Source: Luteolibacter rhizosphaerae (GTDB lineage Bacteria; Verrucomicrobiota; Verrucomicrobiia; Verrucomicrobiales; Akkermansiaceae). From it: a stretch of DNA of 64,000 nucleotides. Positions 17,772 to 27,172 of this stretch are shown piece after piece (the first letter of the stretch is position 1; the number at the start of each line of letters is the position of its first letter). The DNA is taken from assembly GCF_025950095.1 (NCBI RefSeq), contig NZ_JAPDDR010000012.1, positions 99,804 to 163,803 of the forward strand, in the 5' to 3' direction. The notes beneath the pieces were generated by a model that made no database searches, had not been told where the DNA came from, and saw only the letters and a program-made list of their open reading frames with translations. The translations under genes and the position numbers were made by a program.

Positions 17772-18779
17772 ATGCTCGGAAAAATCCTGCGCTTCTTCCG
17801 CGGAGACCCTCGTCCTGAACGACGGGAAAGGCCTCTGGACGACGCTCCGGTGCCGAAACTCGGCTTGGCACTTTCTTCCGGCGGAGCACGCGGGCTGGCC
17901 CATGTCGGGGTTCTTCAGGTTCTTGAAGAAAACGGCATCGAGGTGCATGCCATCGCTGGCTCGAGCATGGGTGCCTACATCGGGGCCCTCTGGGCAGCAG
18001 GCTTTTCCGGCGCCGCTCTGGAAGAACTCGCCGCGGAGATGCACGACCGCCGCCAACTCTGGCGACTGGCCGACCCGATGATCCCGCCCATGAAGGGTCT
18101 CTTCCGCGGCATGAAGGCGCGGGCTCATCTCGAACGCTCCCTCGGCGACCTCTGTTTTGAGGAGCTTGAACGCAAGATCCTCGCCGTCGCGGTGGATATC
18201 GACACCAAGGAACGCATCGTCTTCCGCCGTGGCCGCATTGCGGATGCCATTCATGCCTCCTGCGCCATGCCAGGGATCATCGCTCCGGTGATGGTCGATG
18301 GCCACCGCTGCGTGGACGGCGGTGTGATCGATCCCGTTCCTGTCGGGGCCCTTCATAAGTTTACCGATGTCGACCGCGTGATCGCGGTCTCGGTGGTGCC
18401 GACCTTCCGCGATGTCGAGGAAGGCCGCTGCGCACGTGACGAAGAACCTTCTCCCACTTGGCTGCGCCGCTTCGGCTCGGCCCTCAATGGCAATCTCAAC
18501 CTCCTCGCGAGGGGTAACATGATCGATACCTTTCGCCAAGGCATCCGCGCCGCGCAAATCCGCTTGGCGCACGAGGCCTGCAAACGCGCCGACCTCACCC
18601 TAAGGCCGGAGCACTTCTTCGCCCCTTGGCACGACTACTCCGGCTTCCGCCGATTCATCGACGCCGGCCGCAAAGTCACCTTGGAGCACTTGGACGAAAT
18701 CCGCGCCTTGTTGCGCCCAGATCTTCGCAGCCATGAACTTCCTACAATCCAATCCATGGTGGGCCACGACGTCGCATGA
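17772..18779 (+). CDS. Patatin-like phospholipase
   Basis: 335 residues. The Ser-Asp dyad hydrolase motifs are complete: oxyanion loop SGGARG (36-41), nucleophile elbow GSSMG (63-67, Ser65), and the catalytic Asp in VDGGVIDPVP. Related to the bacterial RssA/YchK branch that lacks a signal peptide, so probably cytoplasmic or membrane-associated. A good ribosome site (GGAAAGGAA) precedes ATG 17772. It is the first gene of a tight five-gene run ending in acyl-CoA dehydrogenase, which suggests that it frees fatty acids from phospholipid or stored lipid for beta-oxidation (inference). Confidence 0.92.
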   Translation: MLGKILRFFRGDPRPERRERPLDDAPVPKLGLALSSGGARGLAHVGVLQVLEENGIEVHAIAGSSMGAYIGALWAAGFSGAALEELAAEMHDRRQLWRLADPMIPPMKGLFRGMKARAHLERSLGDLCFEELERKILAVAVDIDTKERIVFRRGRIADAIHASCAMPGIIAPVMVDGHRCVDGGVIDPVPVGALHKFTDVDRVIAVSVVPTFRDVEEGRCARDEEPSPTWLRRFGSALNGNLNLLARGNMIDTFRQGIRAAQIRLAHEACKRADLTLRPEHFFAPWHDYSGFRRFIDAGRKVTLEHLDEIRALLRPDLRSHELPTIQSMVGHDVA

Positions 18780-20196
18780 TGAGATGCACCATCGCCAGGA
18801 TGCGCTCTTGAGGCGGCTCCTGAGTGATCGCGTGGTGCCATTCACCGCTTATTATTCAAAGCTGTTCAGCGAGCTGGGAATCGAGGCCGGGGACATCCGC
18901 GGCACCGATGATCTGGTGAATCTCCCCTTCACCTCCAAGCGACTGCTGGAGAATCCGAAGGACTTCGTGGTGATTCCGGAGGAAGCCGCGCTGAAGCATC
19001 AGTGGGCCACCATTCGCCATGCTCTTACCCATGGTCCTTCGTCGACCAAGCGGATGTTGGAGGAAGAGCTGCGGCCCATCCTGCTCACCAGCACAACCGG
19101 CCGTTCGGCTGCGCCTGTCCCCTTCCTTTATACGAAGTATGACATCGCGAACCTCGAAACTGGTGGCACGCGGATGATGGAGCTCTGCAAGTCGGATCCA
19201 GCTTGGCGGCACATCAATGCCTTCCCCTTCGCGCCTCACCTGGCCTTCTGGTTGGCCCATCATGCGGGCACCGGCTTCAACACCTTCATGCTCTCCACCG
19301 GCGGAGGCAAGACGATGGGGACCGAGGGCAACTTGCGTTTGATCGGGAAGATCCAACCGGACGCGATCATCGCGATGCCCACCTTTCTTTACCACCTGCT
19401 GCAGCAGGCGGCGGCGGACAAGCAACGCTGGACGAATCTCAAGCGCATCGTGCTCGGCGGCGAGAAAGTGCCCGCCGGCATGCGGGTGAAGCTCAAGGCG
19501 CTCTGCGAACAGATCGGAGCCTCCGATGTTGCCATCATGTCCACATACGGCTTCACCGAGGCCAAGATGGCGTGGACGGAATGCATGCCGGATGGAGACT
19601 CCGAGCCGAGCGGCTACCATATTTATCCTGACCTCACTTTTATCGAGGTGATCGATCCCGAAACCGGTGAGCGCGTCCCCGACGGCCATCCCGGTGAGAT
19701 CGTCTGCACACCGCTTGATGCTCGCGGGACCGTGGTCATCCGTTACCGCACCGGCGACCTTATCGAGGGCGGCCTTGTCCATGAGGCTTGCCCCTGCTGT
19801 GGCCGCAGCTGTCCGCGCTTGGTCGGCAAGATCTCCCGCGTCTCCGACATCCGCCGTCTCAACATCGGCAAGCTCAAGGGCACCTTGGTGGACTTCAACG
19901 CCTTGGAGAATCTCTTGGATGACACCGAAGGTCTGGGGGCCTGGCAGATCGAATTGAAGAAACGAAACGACGACCCGCTCGAAAGCGATCTGGTGCTCGT
20001 CCACGCCGCGCCCTCGAACGGCACCAACCGCGACACTCTCAAGAAGCGCATCGCCAACCGATTCGGGCAAGCCGTCGAGTTCGCCCCGAATGACATCGTC
20101 TTCCACTCTTGGGACGAGATCCGCGAGCTGCAAGGCGTGGGCAAGGAACTCAAGGAACAGAAGGTGGTCGATCACCGGCCCGCTAACGACAACTGA
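18733..20196 (+). CDS. PaaK-like AMP-forming acyl-CoA ligase
   Basis: 487 residues of the ANL adenylate-forming superfamily, phenylacetate-CoA-ligase-like branch. Core motifs are LTSTTGRSAAPVP (the Ser/Thr/Gly-rich AMP loop, about 113-125), MSTYGFTEAKMAW (motif with Tyr and Glu) and VIRYRTGDLIEGG (adenine-pocket Asp). A Cys-rich stretch CPCCGRSC follows, as in PaaK relatives. In this operon the likely job is to activate a carboxylic acid, perhaps a fatty acid from the patatin, to its CoA ester. ATG 18733 overlaps the patatin gene by 47 bases; ATG 18784 would avoid the overlap but cut the conserved N-terminal helix region. Confidence 0.85.
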   Translation: MNFLQSNPWWATTSHDEMHHRQDALLRRLLSDRVVPFTAYYSKLFSELGIEAGDIRGTDDLVNLPFTSKRLLENPKDFVVIPEEAALKHQWATIRHALTHGPSSTKRMLEEELRPILLTSTTGRSAAPVPFLYTKYDIANLETGGTRMMELCKSDPAWRHINAFPFAPHLAFWLAHHAGTGFNTFMLSTGGGKTMGTEGNLRLIGKIQPDAIIAMPTFLYHLLQQAAADKQRWTNLKRIVLGGEKVPAGMRVKLKALCEQIGASDVAIMSTYGFTEAKMAWTECMPDGDSEPSGYHIYPDLTFIEVIDPETGERVPDGHPGEIVCTPLDARGTVVIRYRTGDLIEGGLVHEACPCCGRSCPRLVGKISRVSDIRRLNIGKLKGTLVDFNALENLLDDTEGLGAWQIELKKRNDDPLESDLVLVHAAPSNGTNRDTLKKRIANRFGQAVEFAPNDIVFHSWDEIRELQGVGKELKEQKVVDHRPANDN

Positions 20197-20204
20197 AACA
20201 AGCC

Positions 20205-21464
20205 ATGTCCGATCTACACATCATCGCCGGAGTCCGCACTCCCTTCTGCCGGATGGGATCGGACTTCGATGGGCTGGGGGCCGATGATCTCGGCCGCCAT
20301 GCCACCACAGCGCTCCTGCTCCGCACCGGTATCGATCCGGATCTCATCGACGAGGTGATCTTCGGCTGCGTAGCCCAACCTGCGGATGCGGCCAATGTCG
20401 CCCGTGTCATCGCGCTCCGCTCGGGCATTCCGAAGCGCATTCCCGCGGCCACGGTCCACCGCAACTGCGCCTCGGGCATGGAGGCCATCACCACCGCACA
20501 CCAACGAATGATGAGCGGGCGCGGCGAGCTCTTTGTCGTGGGCGGAGCTGAGAGCATGTCCAGCGTGCCGATGATGTTCTCACATGCCAGCGCCCGGAAA
20601 TTCGGCGAGCTCGCGAAGGCGAAAGCCGTCGGCCAGAAGATCACCGCACTCGCCAGCTTCCGCCCGAAAGACTTCAAGCCCCGCGTGGGACTTCAACTTG
20701 GTCTCACTGATCCCTACAGCGGGATGATCATGGGAGACACCGCGGAGATCCTCGCCCGCGAGTATCACATCTCCCGCGAGATCCAGGATTCCTTCGCCGC
20801 CGCATCGCATCGCAAGGCATTCGCCGCCGCGGACCTGCTCAAGGAGGAGATCGCGCCCGTGCACCTCCCGGGCAATGCCGTGACTCGCGACAATGGTGTG
20901 CGAGAAGACTCCACGCCACAGAAGCTGGCAAAGCTCCGCCCGATCTTCGATCGCCAGACCGGAACGGTCACGGCGGGTAATAGCTCGCAGATCACCGATG
21001 GCGCCGTCGCCCTTCTCGTCGGCAGCGAGGATGCGGTGAAGCGCCTCGGCATCGAGCCGCTCGGTCGCCTCAGCGGCTACGCCTACAGCGGTTGCGACCC
21101 CGAGCGCATGGGCCTCGGTCCTGTCCATGCAATCGCGCTGGCCCGGCAGATCACCGGCCTGTCTCCGGAGGATGCCGATCTCGTCGAGATCAATGAAGCC
21201 TTCGCCGCCCAAGTCCTCGCGGTGCTGGCCGCGCTGCGCGATCCCCGCAAGAGCGGTCACGAGCTTCATCCCGTCGAGATTCCCCCCGAAATTCTCAACC
21301 GCCGCGGCGGCTCCATCGCACTCGGCCATCCGGTCGGTGCCACCGGAGCGCGACTCGCACTCACCGCGCTCCACCAACTCCGTGAAACGGGCGGCCACCG
21401 CGCTCTCATCACCGCCTGTGTCGGCGGCGGCCAAGGTGCCGCTCTTTGGCTCGAACGAAACTAA
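20205..21464 (+). CDS. Acetyl-CoA acyltransferase (thiolase)
   Basis: 419 residues. Cleaves 3-ketoacyl-CoA (or condenses acetyl-CoA). Nucleophile Cys88 is in HRNCASGMEA. The second half has VEINEAFAAQ, the His of GGSIALGHPVGATGARL and the second Cys of TACVGGGQGAAL. The insert RPKDFKPRVGLQLGLTDPYSGMIMG is like the FadI/trifunctional-protein-beta type, which partners a FadB/FadJ-like subunit; that subunit is encoded next, 4 bases downstream. The gene begins 8 bases after the ligase gene. Confidence 0.94.
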   Translation: MSDLHIIAGVRTPFCRMGSDFDGLGADDLGRHATTALLLRTGIDPDLIDEVIFGCVAQPADAANVARVIALRSGIPKRIPAATVHRNCASGMEAITTAHQRMMSGRGELFVVGGAESMSSVPMMFSHASARKFGELAKAKAVGQKITALASFRPKDFKPRVGLQLGLTDPYSGMIMGDTAEILAREYHISREIQDSFAAASHRKAFAAADLLKEEIAPVHLPGNAVTRDNGVREDSTPQKLAKLRPIFDRQTGTVTAGNSSQITDGAVALLVGSEDAVKRLGIEPLGRLSGYAYSGCDPERMGLGPVHAIALARQITGLSPEDADLVEINEAFAAQVLAVLAALRDPRKSGHELHPVEIPPEILNRRGGSIALGHPVGATGARLALTALHQLRETGGHRALITACVGGGQGAALWLERN

Positions 21465-21468
21465 GGCC

Positions 21469-23511
21469 ATGAACCATCTCCATTTCCAACTCCAAGGTAG
21501 CCACGGCGTGCTGACCTTCGACCGCGAGGGATCCTCGGCGAACATCTTCGACCGCCCTGCCCTTGTGGAACTCTCCGAAAAGCTCGATGCGCTTTCCGCT
21601 CATCCGGAGCTGGCCGGACTCATCATCCGTTCGGCCAAACCTAGCATCTTCATCGCAGGAGCCGATCTCAAGGCGCTGTCTTCGGCTCATGGTGAAGAGC
21701 TACGCGATCTGATCGAGCTCGGCCAAGCCACCTTCGACAAGCTGGCACACCTTCCCTATCCGACAGTCGCGGCCATCCACGGGGCCTGCGTGGGAGGAGG
21801 ACTGGAACTGGCTCTCGCTTGCGACTGGCGGGTCGCCAGTGACGAGAAGGCCACCAAGATCGGACTGCCCGAAACTCAGCTCGGTATTCTTCCCGCCTGG
21901 GGTGGCACCACGCGTCTGCCAAGATTGATCGGTCTGCCCGCTGCCCTGCCTTTGATTCTGGCCGGCAAGATCATGCCCGCGAAGGCGGCGCGCGCTAAAG
22001 GTATCGTCGATGCCGTCGTGCCGCAGGAGCACCTTGAAGAGCATGCCCTCGTGCTGCTGCAGAAGGGCAAGCGCCACGCCAAGCCACACCTGCTGATTCA
22101 CAATCCGCTCGTCGCCCCGCTAATCGCCCTCAAAGCGCGGGCCGATCTGAAGAAGAAGACCCACGGACTCTATCCCGGACCGGAGGCGGCCCTCGAGGTG
22201 GCCGCGAAATCCTGCTACGGCCCCGTCCACGCCGGCTTCGAGCGCGAGCGGGAGGCGATCCTCCAGCTTGCCGAGCGGCCGGAGACCCACCAACTGCTCC
22301 GGCTCTTCTTCCTTCAGGAGCGCGCGAAGAAGCACAAGATCGTGGCCGCCGATCCTCAACCGGTAGGCCGCTGCGCCGTGATTGGTGCCGGCGTCATGGG
22401 AGCGGGCATCGCCTACTGGCTGAGCACCCGCGGACATGAAGTGATCCTGCGCGATCTCGACGATGCAGCCCTCGCCAAAGGAATGAAGTCGATCGCCAAG
22501 GGCTATGATGAGGCTCGCAAGCGCCGCGTGCTAACCCCGACGGAGGCCGCGCGCGGCATCGATCGCATCCTGCCTTCTTCCGTCCCAGTGCCCTTGGACC
22601 GCTGTGACCTGGTGATCGAAGCGGCCGTGGAGAAGCTCGACATCAAGCGCAAGGTCTTCGCCGACCTTTCCGCCCGCACACGACCGGACACGATCCTGGC
22701 CACAAACACCTCCGCCCTGCCCGTTCATGAACTGGCCGAGGTGATCACCCATCCCGAGCGCCTGGTGGGCTTGCACTTTTTCAATCCCGTCCACCGCATG
22801 CAGTTGGTCGAGGTGGTGCGAACCCCTCAAACATCCGACGCGACTTTGGCGACCGCTGTGGGCTTCGTCCGCTCGATCGGCAAGCTCCCCGTGGTGGTCC
22901 GGGATTCACCGGGCTTCCTCGTGAATCGGATTCTGATGCCCTACTTGGTCGAGGCGGCGTCTCTCTTCGAACGCGGTGGAGACCCCGAGGAGCTTGATGA
23001 TGACATGCTGGACTTCGGCATGCCCATGGGTCCGCTCCGCCTTCTCGACGAAGTCGGTCTGGATGTGGCGGCACATGTTGCCCGGACCTTGGCGGACGCC
23101 TTCCCCGAGCGCATGAAAGTTCCGGACTTGCTCGACAAGCTCATTGCCAAAGGTCATCTCGGCCGCAAATCCGGATCCGGATTCTACATCTACGAAGGTC
23201 ATCGTACCCGTCCGAATCTGGAGGCCTTGGCCCTTCGCAGCGGGACGGAGCCTCTGCCCGCGGATACCGCCCGCCATCTCGCCCGCTGCATGAGCGAGGA
23301 AGCGCGGCTCTGCCTGGACGAGCATGTCGCCGAAACGGCAGACGACATCGACCTCGCGATGGTGCTCGGCACCGGCTACGCGCCCTTCCGTGGCGGCCCC
23401 CTCCAGTACGAACTCAACCTGGCAAGCATGCCGAAGAACAACGCCCCAACGGCGAAACCCGCGACCCCGCGATCCCATGAAGGCCTCACTCACGCCACCC
23501 GACACCACTGA
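21469..23511 (+). CDS. fadB: Multifunctional fatty-acid oxidation protein (enoyl-CoA hydratase / 3-hydroxyacyl-CoA dehydrogenase)
   Basis: 680 residues, close to FadB/FadJ. The N-terminal crotonase domain (1-190) has the oxyanion segment IFIAGADLKAL, then IHGACVGGGLELALACDWRVAS and the catalytic Glu region GLPETQLGILPAWGGT. The NAD-binding domain begins about 300 with AVIGAGVMGAGIAYWLS. The catalytic His is in GLHFFNPVHRMQLVEVV, and the C-terminal domain includes DSPGFLVNRILMPYLVEA. With the thiolase it should form the trifunctional complex. ATG 21469 comes 4 bases after the thiolase stop. FadB versus FadJ cannot be separated by eye. Confidence 0.93.
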   Translation: MNHLHFQLQGSHGVLTFDREGSSANIFDRPALVELSEKLDALSAHPELAGLIIRSAKPSIFIAGADLKALSSAHGEELRDLIELGQATFDKLAHLPYPTVAAIHGACVGGGLELALACDWRVASDEKATKIGLPETQLGILPAWGGTTRLPRLIGLPAALPLILAGKIMPAKAARAKGIVDAVVPQEHLEEHALVLLQKGKRHAKPHLLIHNPLVAPLIALKARADLKKKTHGLYPGPEAALEVAAKSCYGPVHAGFEREREAILQLAERPETHQLLRLFFLQERAKKHKIVAADPQPVGRCAVIGAGVMGAGIAYWLSTRGHEVILRDLDDAALAKGMKSIAKGYDEARKRRVLTPTEAARGIDRILPSSVPVPLDRCDLVIEAAVEKLDIKRKVFADLSARTRPDTILATNTSALPVHELAEVITHPERLVGLHFFNPVHRMQLVEVVRTPQTSDATLATAVGFVRSIGKLPVVVRDSPGFLVNRILMPYLVEAASLFERGGDPEELDDDMLDFGMPMGPLRLLDEVGLDVAAHVARTLADAFPERMKVPDLLDKLIAKGHLGRKSGSGFYIYEGHRTRPNLEALALRSGTEPLPADTARHLARCMSEEARLCLDEHVAETADDIDLAMVLGTGYAPFRGGPLQYELNLASMPKNNAPTAKPATPRSHEGLTHATRHH

Positions 23512-25339
23512 AAAGAAAGTCCGCCGCGATACCGGCGCTTCCATCATCGACACCACGAAGATGTCGGAAGGCCAGCGCGCGGCCTTGGAGCTGGCCGAGT
23601 CCTCGCGCGATAGCCGGGAACTCAGCGGCTTCGCCGCCTCACTCTTCGATGGCTCCCCGGACTTCAGCCCGCTCTTCCCCTTCCCCGCTCAGAACGAGAG
23701 CGACCGCGCGGAAGGCGACGCCTTCCTCCAGAAGCTCGGCACCTTCCTACGCGAGCGCACCGATCCCGATGCCATCGACCGCGAGGGCGAGATCCCGGAC
23801 GAGGTCTTCAAAGGACTCGCCACCCTCGGTGCCTTCGGCATCAAGATCCCGAAAGAACTCGGCGGACTGGGTCTCTCCCAGACGAACTACTCGCGTGCCG
23901 CGATGCTGCTCGGCGGTCATTGCGGCAACCTGACCGCGCTGCTCTCCGCACATCAATCGATCGGCATTCCCCAGCCGCTTCTCGTGTTCGGCACGGATGA
24001 GCAGAAGAAGAAGTATCTCCCAAGATGTGCCGCAGGAGATGTCTCAGCCTTCGCCCTGACGGAAACCGAAGTCGGTTCCGATCCCGCGCGCATGAAAACG
24101 GAAGCCAAGCTATCCGACGACGGCAGCCATTGGATTCTCGATGGCGAGAAGCTCTGGTGCACGAACGGTTTGAAAGCGAAGCACCTGATTGTGATGGCTC
24201 GCACGCCGCTGCCGGACAAGCCGAACGCCATCACTGCCTTCATCGTGGAGACCTCGTGGCCCGGCGTGGAGATCGTGAACCGCTGCCGCTTCATGGGCCT
24301 GAAGGCGCTCTATAATGGCGTGATCCGTTTCACCGGCGTGAAGGTGCCGCGTGAGAATGTGGTAGGGGATGAAGGCAAAGGACTGAAAGTTGCTCTGACA
24401 ACGCTGAACACCGGGCGGCTGACCCTCCCCGCCGCTTGTGTCGGTTTGCTTGATCGCTGCCTCGACATCGCGCTTACTTGGTCCCGCAGCCGCGAGCAAT
24501 GGGGCCAAGCCATCGGCAAGCACGAAGCGATCGCTGGCAAGCTCGCGGACCTTGCCGCCGACGCATTCGCCACTGAAGCGATGGTTCGCTACACCTCCGC
24601 TTTGGTCGATGTGGATAAACACGCCGACATCCGCCTGGAGGCGGCCATGGCCAAGCTCTGGGGCACGGAGGCCGGCTGGCGCGGTGCCGATAGAACCATG
24701 CAGATCAAGGGCGGCCGCGGTTACGAGACCGCGGACTCCTTGCGCGCCCGCGGTGACAAGCCCGATCCGGTGGAGCGTCTTCTCCGCGATAGCCGCATCA
24801 ACACGATCTTCGAGGGCTCCACCGAGATCATGCACCTCTTCATCGCCCGCGAAGCACTAGATCCTCACCTCCGCCGCGGTGCCGCAGCACTCGATACCCG
24901 CAAGGTTGCAGGCGAGCGCCTGAATGCCGCGGCCAAGGCGGGCCTCTACTACGCACGCTGGTATCCCGCCCGCTGGCTACCTTCATCGGGCCACATTCCC
25001 CACGACTTGGATCCCGGCCTGAAACGCGGTCTCCGCGATATCGCGAAGCTGAGCCGCAAGCTCGCCCGCACCCTCTTTCACTCCATGGCCCTGAACGGAC
25101 CCAAGCTGGAACGCCGCCAGCTCTTGTTAGGCCGTTTGGTCGATATCGGTGCCGAACTCTTTGCAATGAGCGTCTCCGTCTCCCGTGCCCACACGCTCGG
25201 TGACACCCGCTCGATCGAGACTGCCATCTACATCTGCCTGCGCGGCAAGCGCCGCATCGAAGCACTCTTCGCGGATGCCTCACGATCGCCGGATAAGACG
25301 GCTTACCGCCTCGCCAAAGCTCTTCTGGAGTCCTCTTGA
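23477..25339 (+). CDS. Acyl-CoA dehydrogenase family protein
   Basis: 620 residues, longer than the usual 380-400, with an extra C-terminal region as in VLCAD/ACAD9-type enzymes. FAD/substrate signatures are FALTETEVGSDPARM, GEKLWCTNG, and KGGRGYETADSLRA containing the probable catalytic Glu. The C-terminal flavin contact is RLLRDSRINTIFEGSTEIMHLFIARE. An N-terminal extension of about 80 residues precedes the fold. The start overlaps the end of the fadB-like gene by 35 bases, so it is coupled. It supplies the first step of beta-oxidation. ATG 23477 is the first reasonable start. Confidence 0.93.
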   Translation: MKASLTPPDTTEKKVRRDTGASIIDTTKMSEGQRAALELAESSRDSRELSGFAASLFDGSPDFSPLFPFPAQNESDRAEGDAFLQKLGTFLRERTDPDAIDREGEIPDEVFKGLATLGAFGIKIPKELGGLGLSQTNYSRAAMLLGGHCGNLTALLSAHQSIGIPQPLLVFGTDEQKKKYLPRCAAGDVSAFALTETEVGSDPARMKTEAKLSDDGSHWILDGEKLWCTNGLKAKHLIVMARTPLPDKPNAITAFIVETSWPGVEIVNRCRFMGLKALYNGVIRFTGVKVPRENVVGDEGKGLKVALTTLNTGRLTLPAACVGLLDRCLDIALTWSRSREQWGQAIGKHEAIAGKLADLAADAFATEAMVRYTSALVDVDKHADIRLEAAMAKLWGTEAGWRGADRTMQIKGGRGYETADSLRARGDKPDPVERLLRDSRINTIFEGSTEIMHLFIAREALDPHLRRGAAALDTRKVAGERLNAAAKAGLYYARWYPARWLPSSGHIPHDLDPGLKRGLRDIAKLSRKLARTLFHSMALNGPKLERRQLLLGRLVDIGAELFAMSVSVSRAHTLGDTRSIETAIYICLRGKRRIEALFADASRSPDKTAYRLAKALLESS

Positions 25340-25402
25340 GGGGTCCATTGGCCCGATCTTGTTCTTGTCCCCATTCCTGCTCTGCAGGCATGGTTCACAG
25401 AG

Positions 25403-26062
25403 ATGGCCGAAGAGCCGGTAGATCCCTATGTCCCGCCGGCAACCAATTGGATGCCCCCCGGTAGCAATCTCCGCTCGGAGCATCTTAGAAATCCCCGCCT
25501 ATGGGCCCATCTCTGCTGCTGGCCCTACGGGATCGCCGCGACCTTCGATCTCGTTCATCAACTGCTCGGACTAGCCGGTTATACGGCAGCGCCTACTTGG
25601 CAAAAGTTCATGGGGCAGACTCTGGTTGGGGCGAGGATATCGGCAGCACTCTTCTTCCTCTGCTGGGTTTACCGCGTGGCTTGGAATGCACGGAAGCTGG
25701 CCCCTCCCGGCACCACCGTTGAGCCAGCCGGGATCGTCGGCACTTTCTTCATTCCCGCCCTCAATTTGGTAGCTCCGTGGTGGCAGATGAAGCGCGTCGC
25801 CCGGATCACAGCAGGAACTGCGCTGCAAAACCACATCAAAGTCTGGTGGGCCGCGGTCCTCGTTGCTTACCTGATTCCCTTTCACCTTCTCACTATCCTC
25901 GGGGTGCTCGAGGATCACATCCGGGACTCCCTCCTCGGCGATGGGATCGTGCGATATTGGTATGACTACTTGTCCAAGCCTCTCTTCTTTCTGGTCGCAA
26001 TCACCGGTATCACCATGGTCATGCGGCTCACCCGCGCCCAACTCAGACGGGATGCTCGATGA
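25403..26062 (+). CDS. Polytopic membrane protein (DUF4328-like)
   Basis: 219 residues with about five hydrophobic segments (roughly 33-58, 70-93, 110-126, 147-170, 190-207). The short motif VAPWWQMKRVARIT after the third segment resembles the conserved Pro/Trp/Met stretch of DUF4328 proteins. The first 30 residues are Pro-rich and cytoplasmic. Function unknown. Its 3-prime end overlaps the end of the convergent HAD-Nudix gene by 20 bases. Confidence 0.75.
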   Translation: MAEEPVDPYVPPATNWMPPGSNLRSEHLRNPRLWAHLCCWPYGIAATFDLVHQLLGLAGYTAAPTWQKFMGQTLVGARISAALFFLCWVYRVAWNARKLAPPGTTVEPAGIVGTFFIPALNLVAPWWQMKRVARITAGTALQNHIKVWWAAVLVAYLIPFHLLTILGVLEDHIRDSLLGDGIVRYWYDYLSKPLFFLVAITGITMVMRLTRAQLRRDAR

Positions 26063-27092
26063 CACCCTGATTCAGGGCCTCCACCAGTAGGGTCCGTGTC
26101 GGCCGGTTGAGGTCCAGCCCCATCGCCTCTGCCGGCGTGACCCAGCGATAGTCCTGCGCTTCCTCGTTGAGGACGATCTCCCCGCTCTTCACCCGCGCCA
26201 CATAGTTCAGCAGCAGGAAGTGCTCCGGCCGCAGAAACTCGTGCGAGTCGATACAGTCCTGCACGATCACGAAGCGGATGCGATCGATCTCCAAGCCGGT
26301 TTCCTCCCGGATCTCGCGCCGCAGCGCGTCCTCCGTGCTCTCGCCCCGGCGGATCTTGCCACCGGGAATCCCCCAGCGGTGGCCCCACTTGTGCGTGCGA
26401 AGCATCAGCAGCTTGCCCTTTCCGTCGTGAAGCAGCGCTCCTACCGTCGCCACCGGTCGAGGACGCCAACCCGGTCTACCCACGAAACGACGCAGCGCAT
26501 CCAGATCCGGCACCGTGAGGTCGGGTCGCGATTCCGAGAGCGGCCCCGCCAAGGTATACCCCGTAAGCACCGCAATCGAAGTAAGCTTCCCGTGCCGCGC
26601 CGTATCGATGTCATGCGTCATGTCACCGATGAAGGCGGTCTCCTCCGGTACTAGCCGGTGTTTCGAAATGATCTCCAAGATCAGCTCCCGCTTGTCCAGC
26701 ACCCCGGAATAGGTCGCCTCGAAGAAATCTGCCAGCCCCAGATCCACCAGTTGTTTCTTGAACGACTCGCTGTCCATGCTCGTCAGCACGAAGGCTCGCA
26801 CCCCGTGCTGCTTGCACCACTCCAGCTTCTCCCGTGCATGAGGCAGAATCGTTACTGGCGACTTGCTTCCCGCAAATGCCTGCCGGAAATGCACCTCGAG
26901 TTCCGGCAAGGGAACCCCCGGTAGCATCTCCTCGTAAAATTCACGATACGGCAACCGGAAGACCCTTCGGAACTCCTCGCGATCCAAGGCGGGCTTGCCA
27001 TAGATCGAGAGCACATGATTGGTCGCCTCCAATACCGGAGGCAGGTCGTCCACAAGCGTGCCTGACCAGTCGAAGATGAAATTTCGGAACAT
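26043..27092 (-). CDS. HAD phosphatase-Nudix hydrolase fusion protein
   Basis: 349 residues with two hydrolase domains. Residues 1-205 are HAD-like: motif I FIFDWSGTLVDD (nucleophile Asp8, with Ser in place of the usual second Asp, resembling the DWAGT of phosphonoacetaldehyde hydrolase), motif II VLTSMD, a Lys in motif III, and motif IV FIGDMTHDID. Residues 213-349 are Nudix, with the full box GGKIRRGES...EETG (244-265). Either domain could act on a nucleotide by-product; the natural substrate is unknown. ATG 27092 is chosen because the HAD fold begins at residue 2. Confidence 0.88.
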   Translation of the reverse strand: MFRNFIFDWSGTLVDDLPPVLEATNHVLSIYGKPALDREEFRRVFRLPYREFYEEMLPGVPLPELEVHFRQAFAGSKSPVTILPHAREKLEWCKQHGVRAFVLTSMDSESFKKQLVDLGLADFFEATYSGVLDKRELILEIISKHRLVPEETAFIGDMTHDIDTARHGKLTSIAVLTGYTLAGPLSESRPDLTVPDLDALRRFVGRPGWRPRPVATVGALLHDGKGKLLMLRTHKWGHRWGIPGGKIRRGESTEDALRREIREETGLEIDRIRFVIVQDCIDSHEFLRPEHFLLLNYVARVKSGEIVLNEEAQDYRWVTPAEAMGLDLNRPTRTLLVEALNQGVIEHPV

Positions 27093-27172
27093 GAAGGAGG
27101 GCTCCCGGGAGCGGTTTGGCGGATAGCCATTCCTAGCCCCGCGCGCGCTTGGAAGAAAGCCCAATCCCGCCC

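Noticed and set aside
18856..20175. 439-codon minus-strand open frame over the ligase gene
   Set aside because: Antisense to a protein with a full set of adenylate-forming motifs; no signatures of its own.
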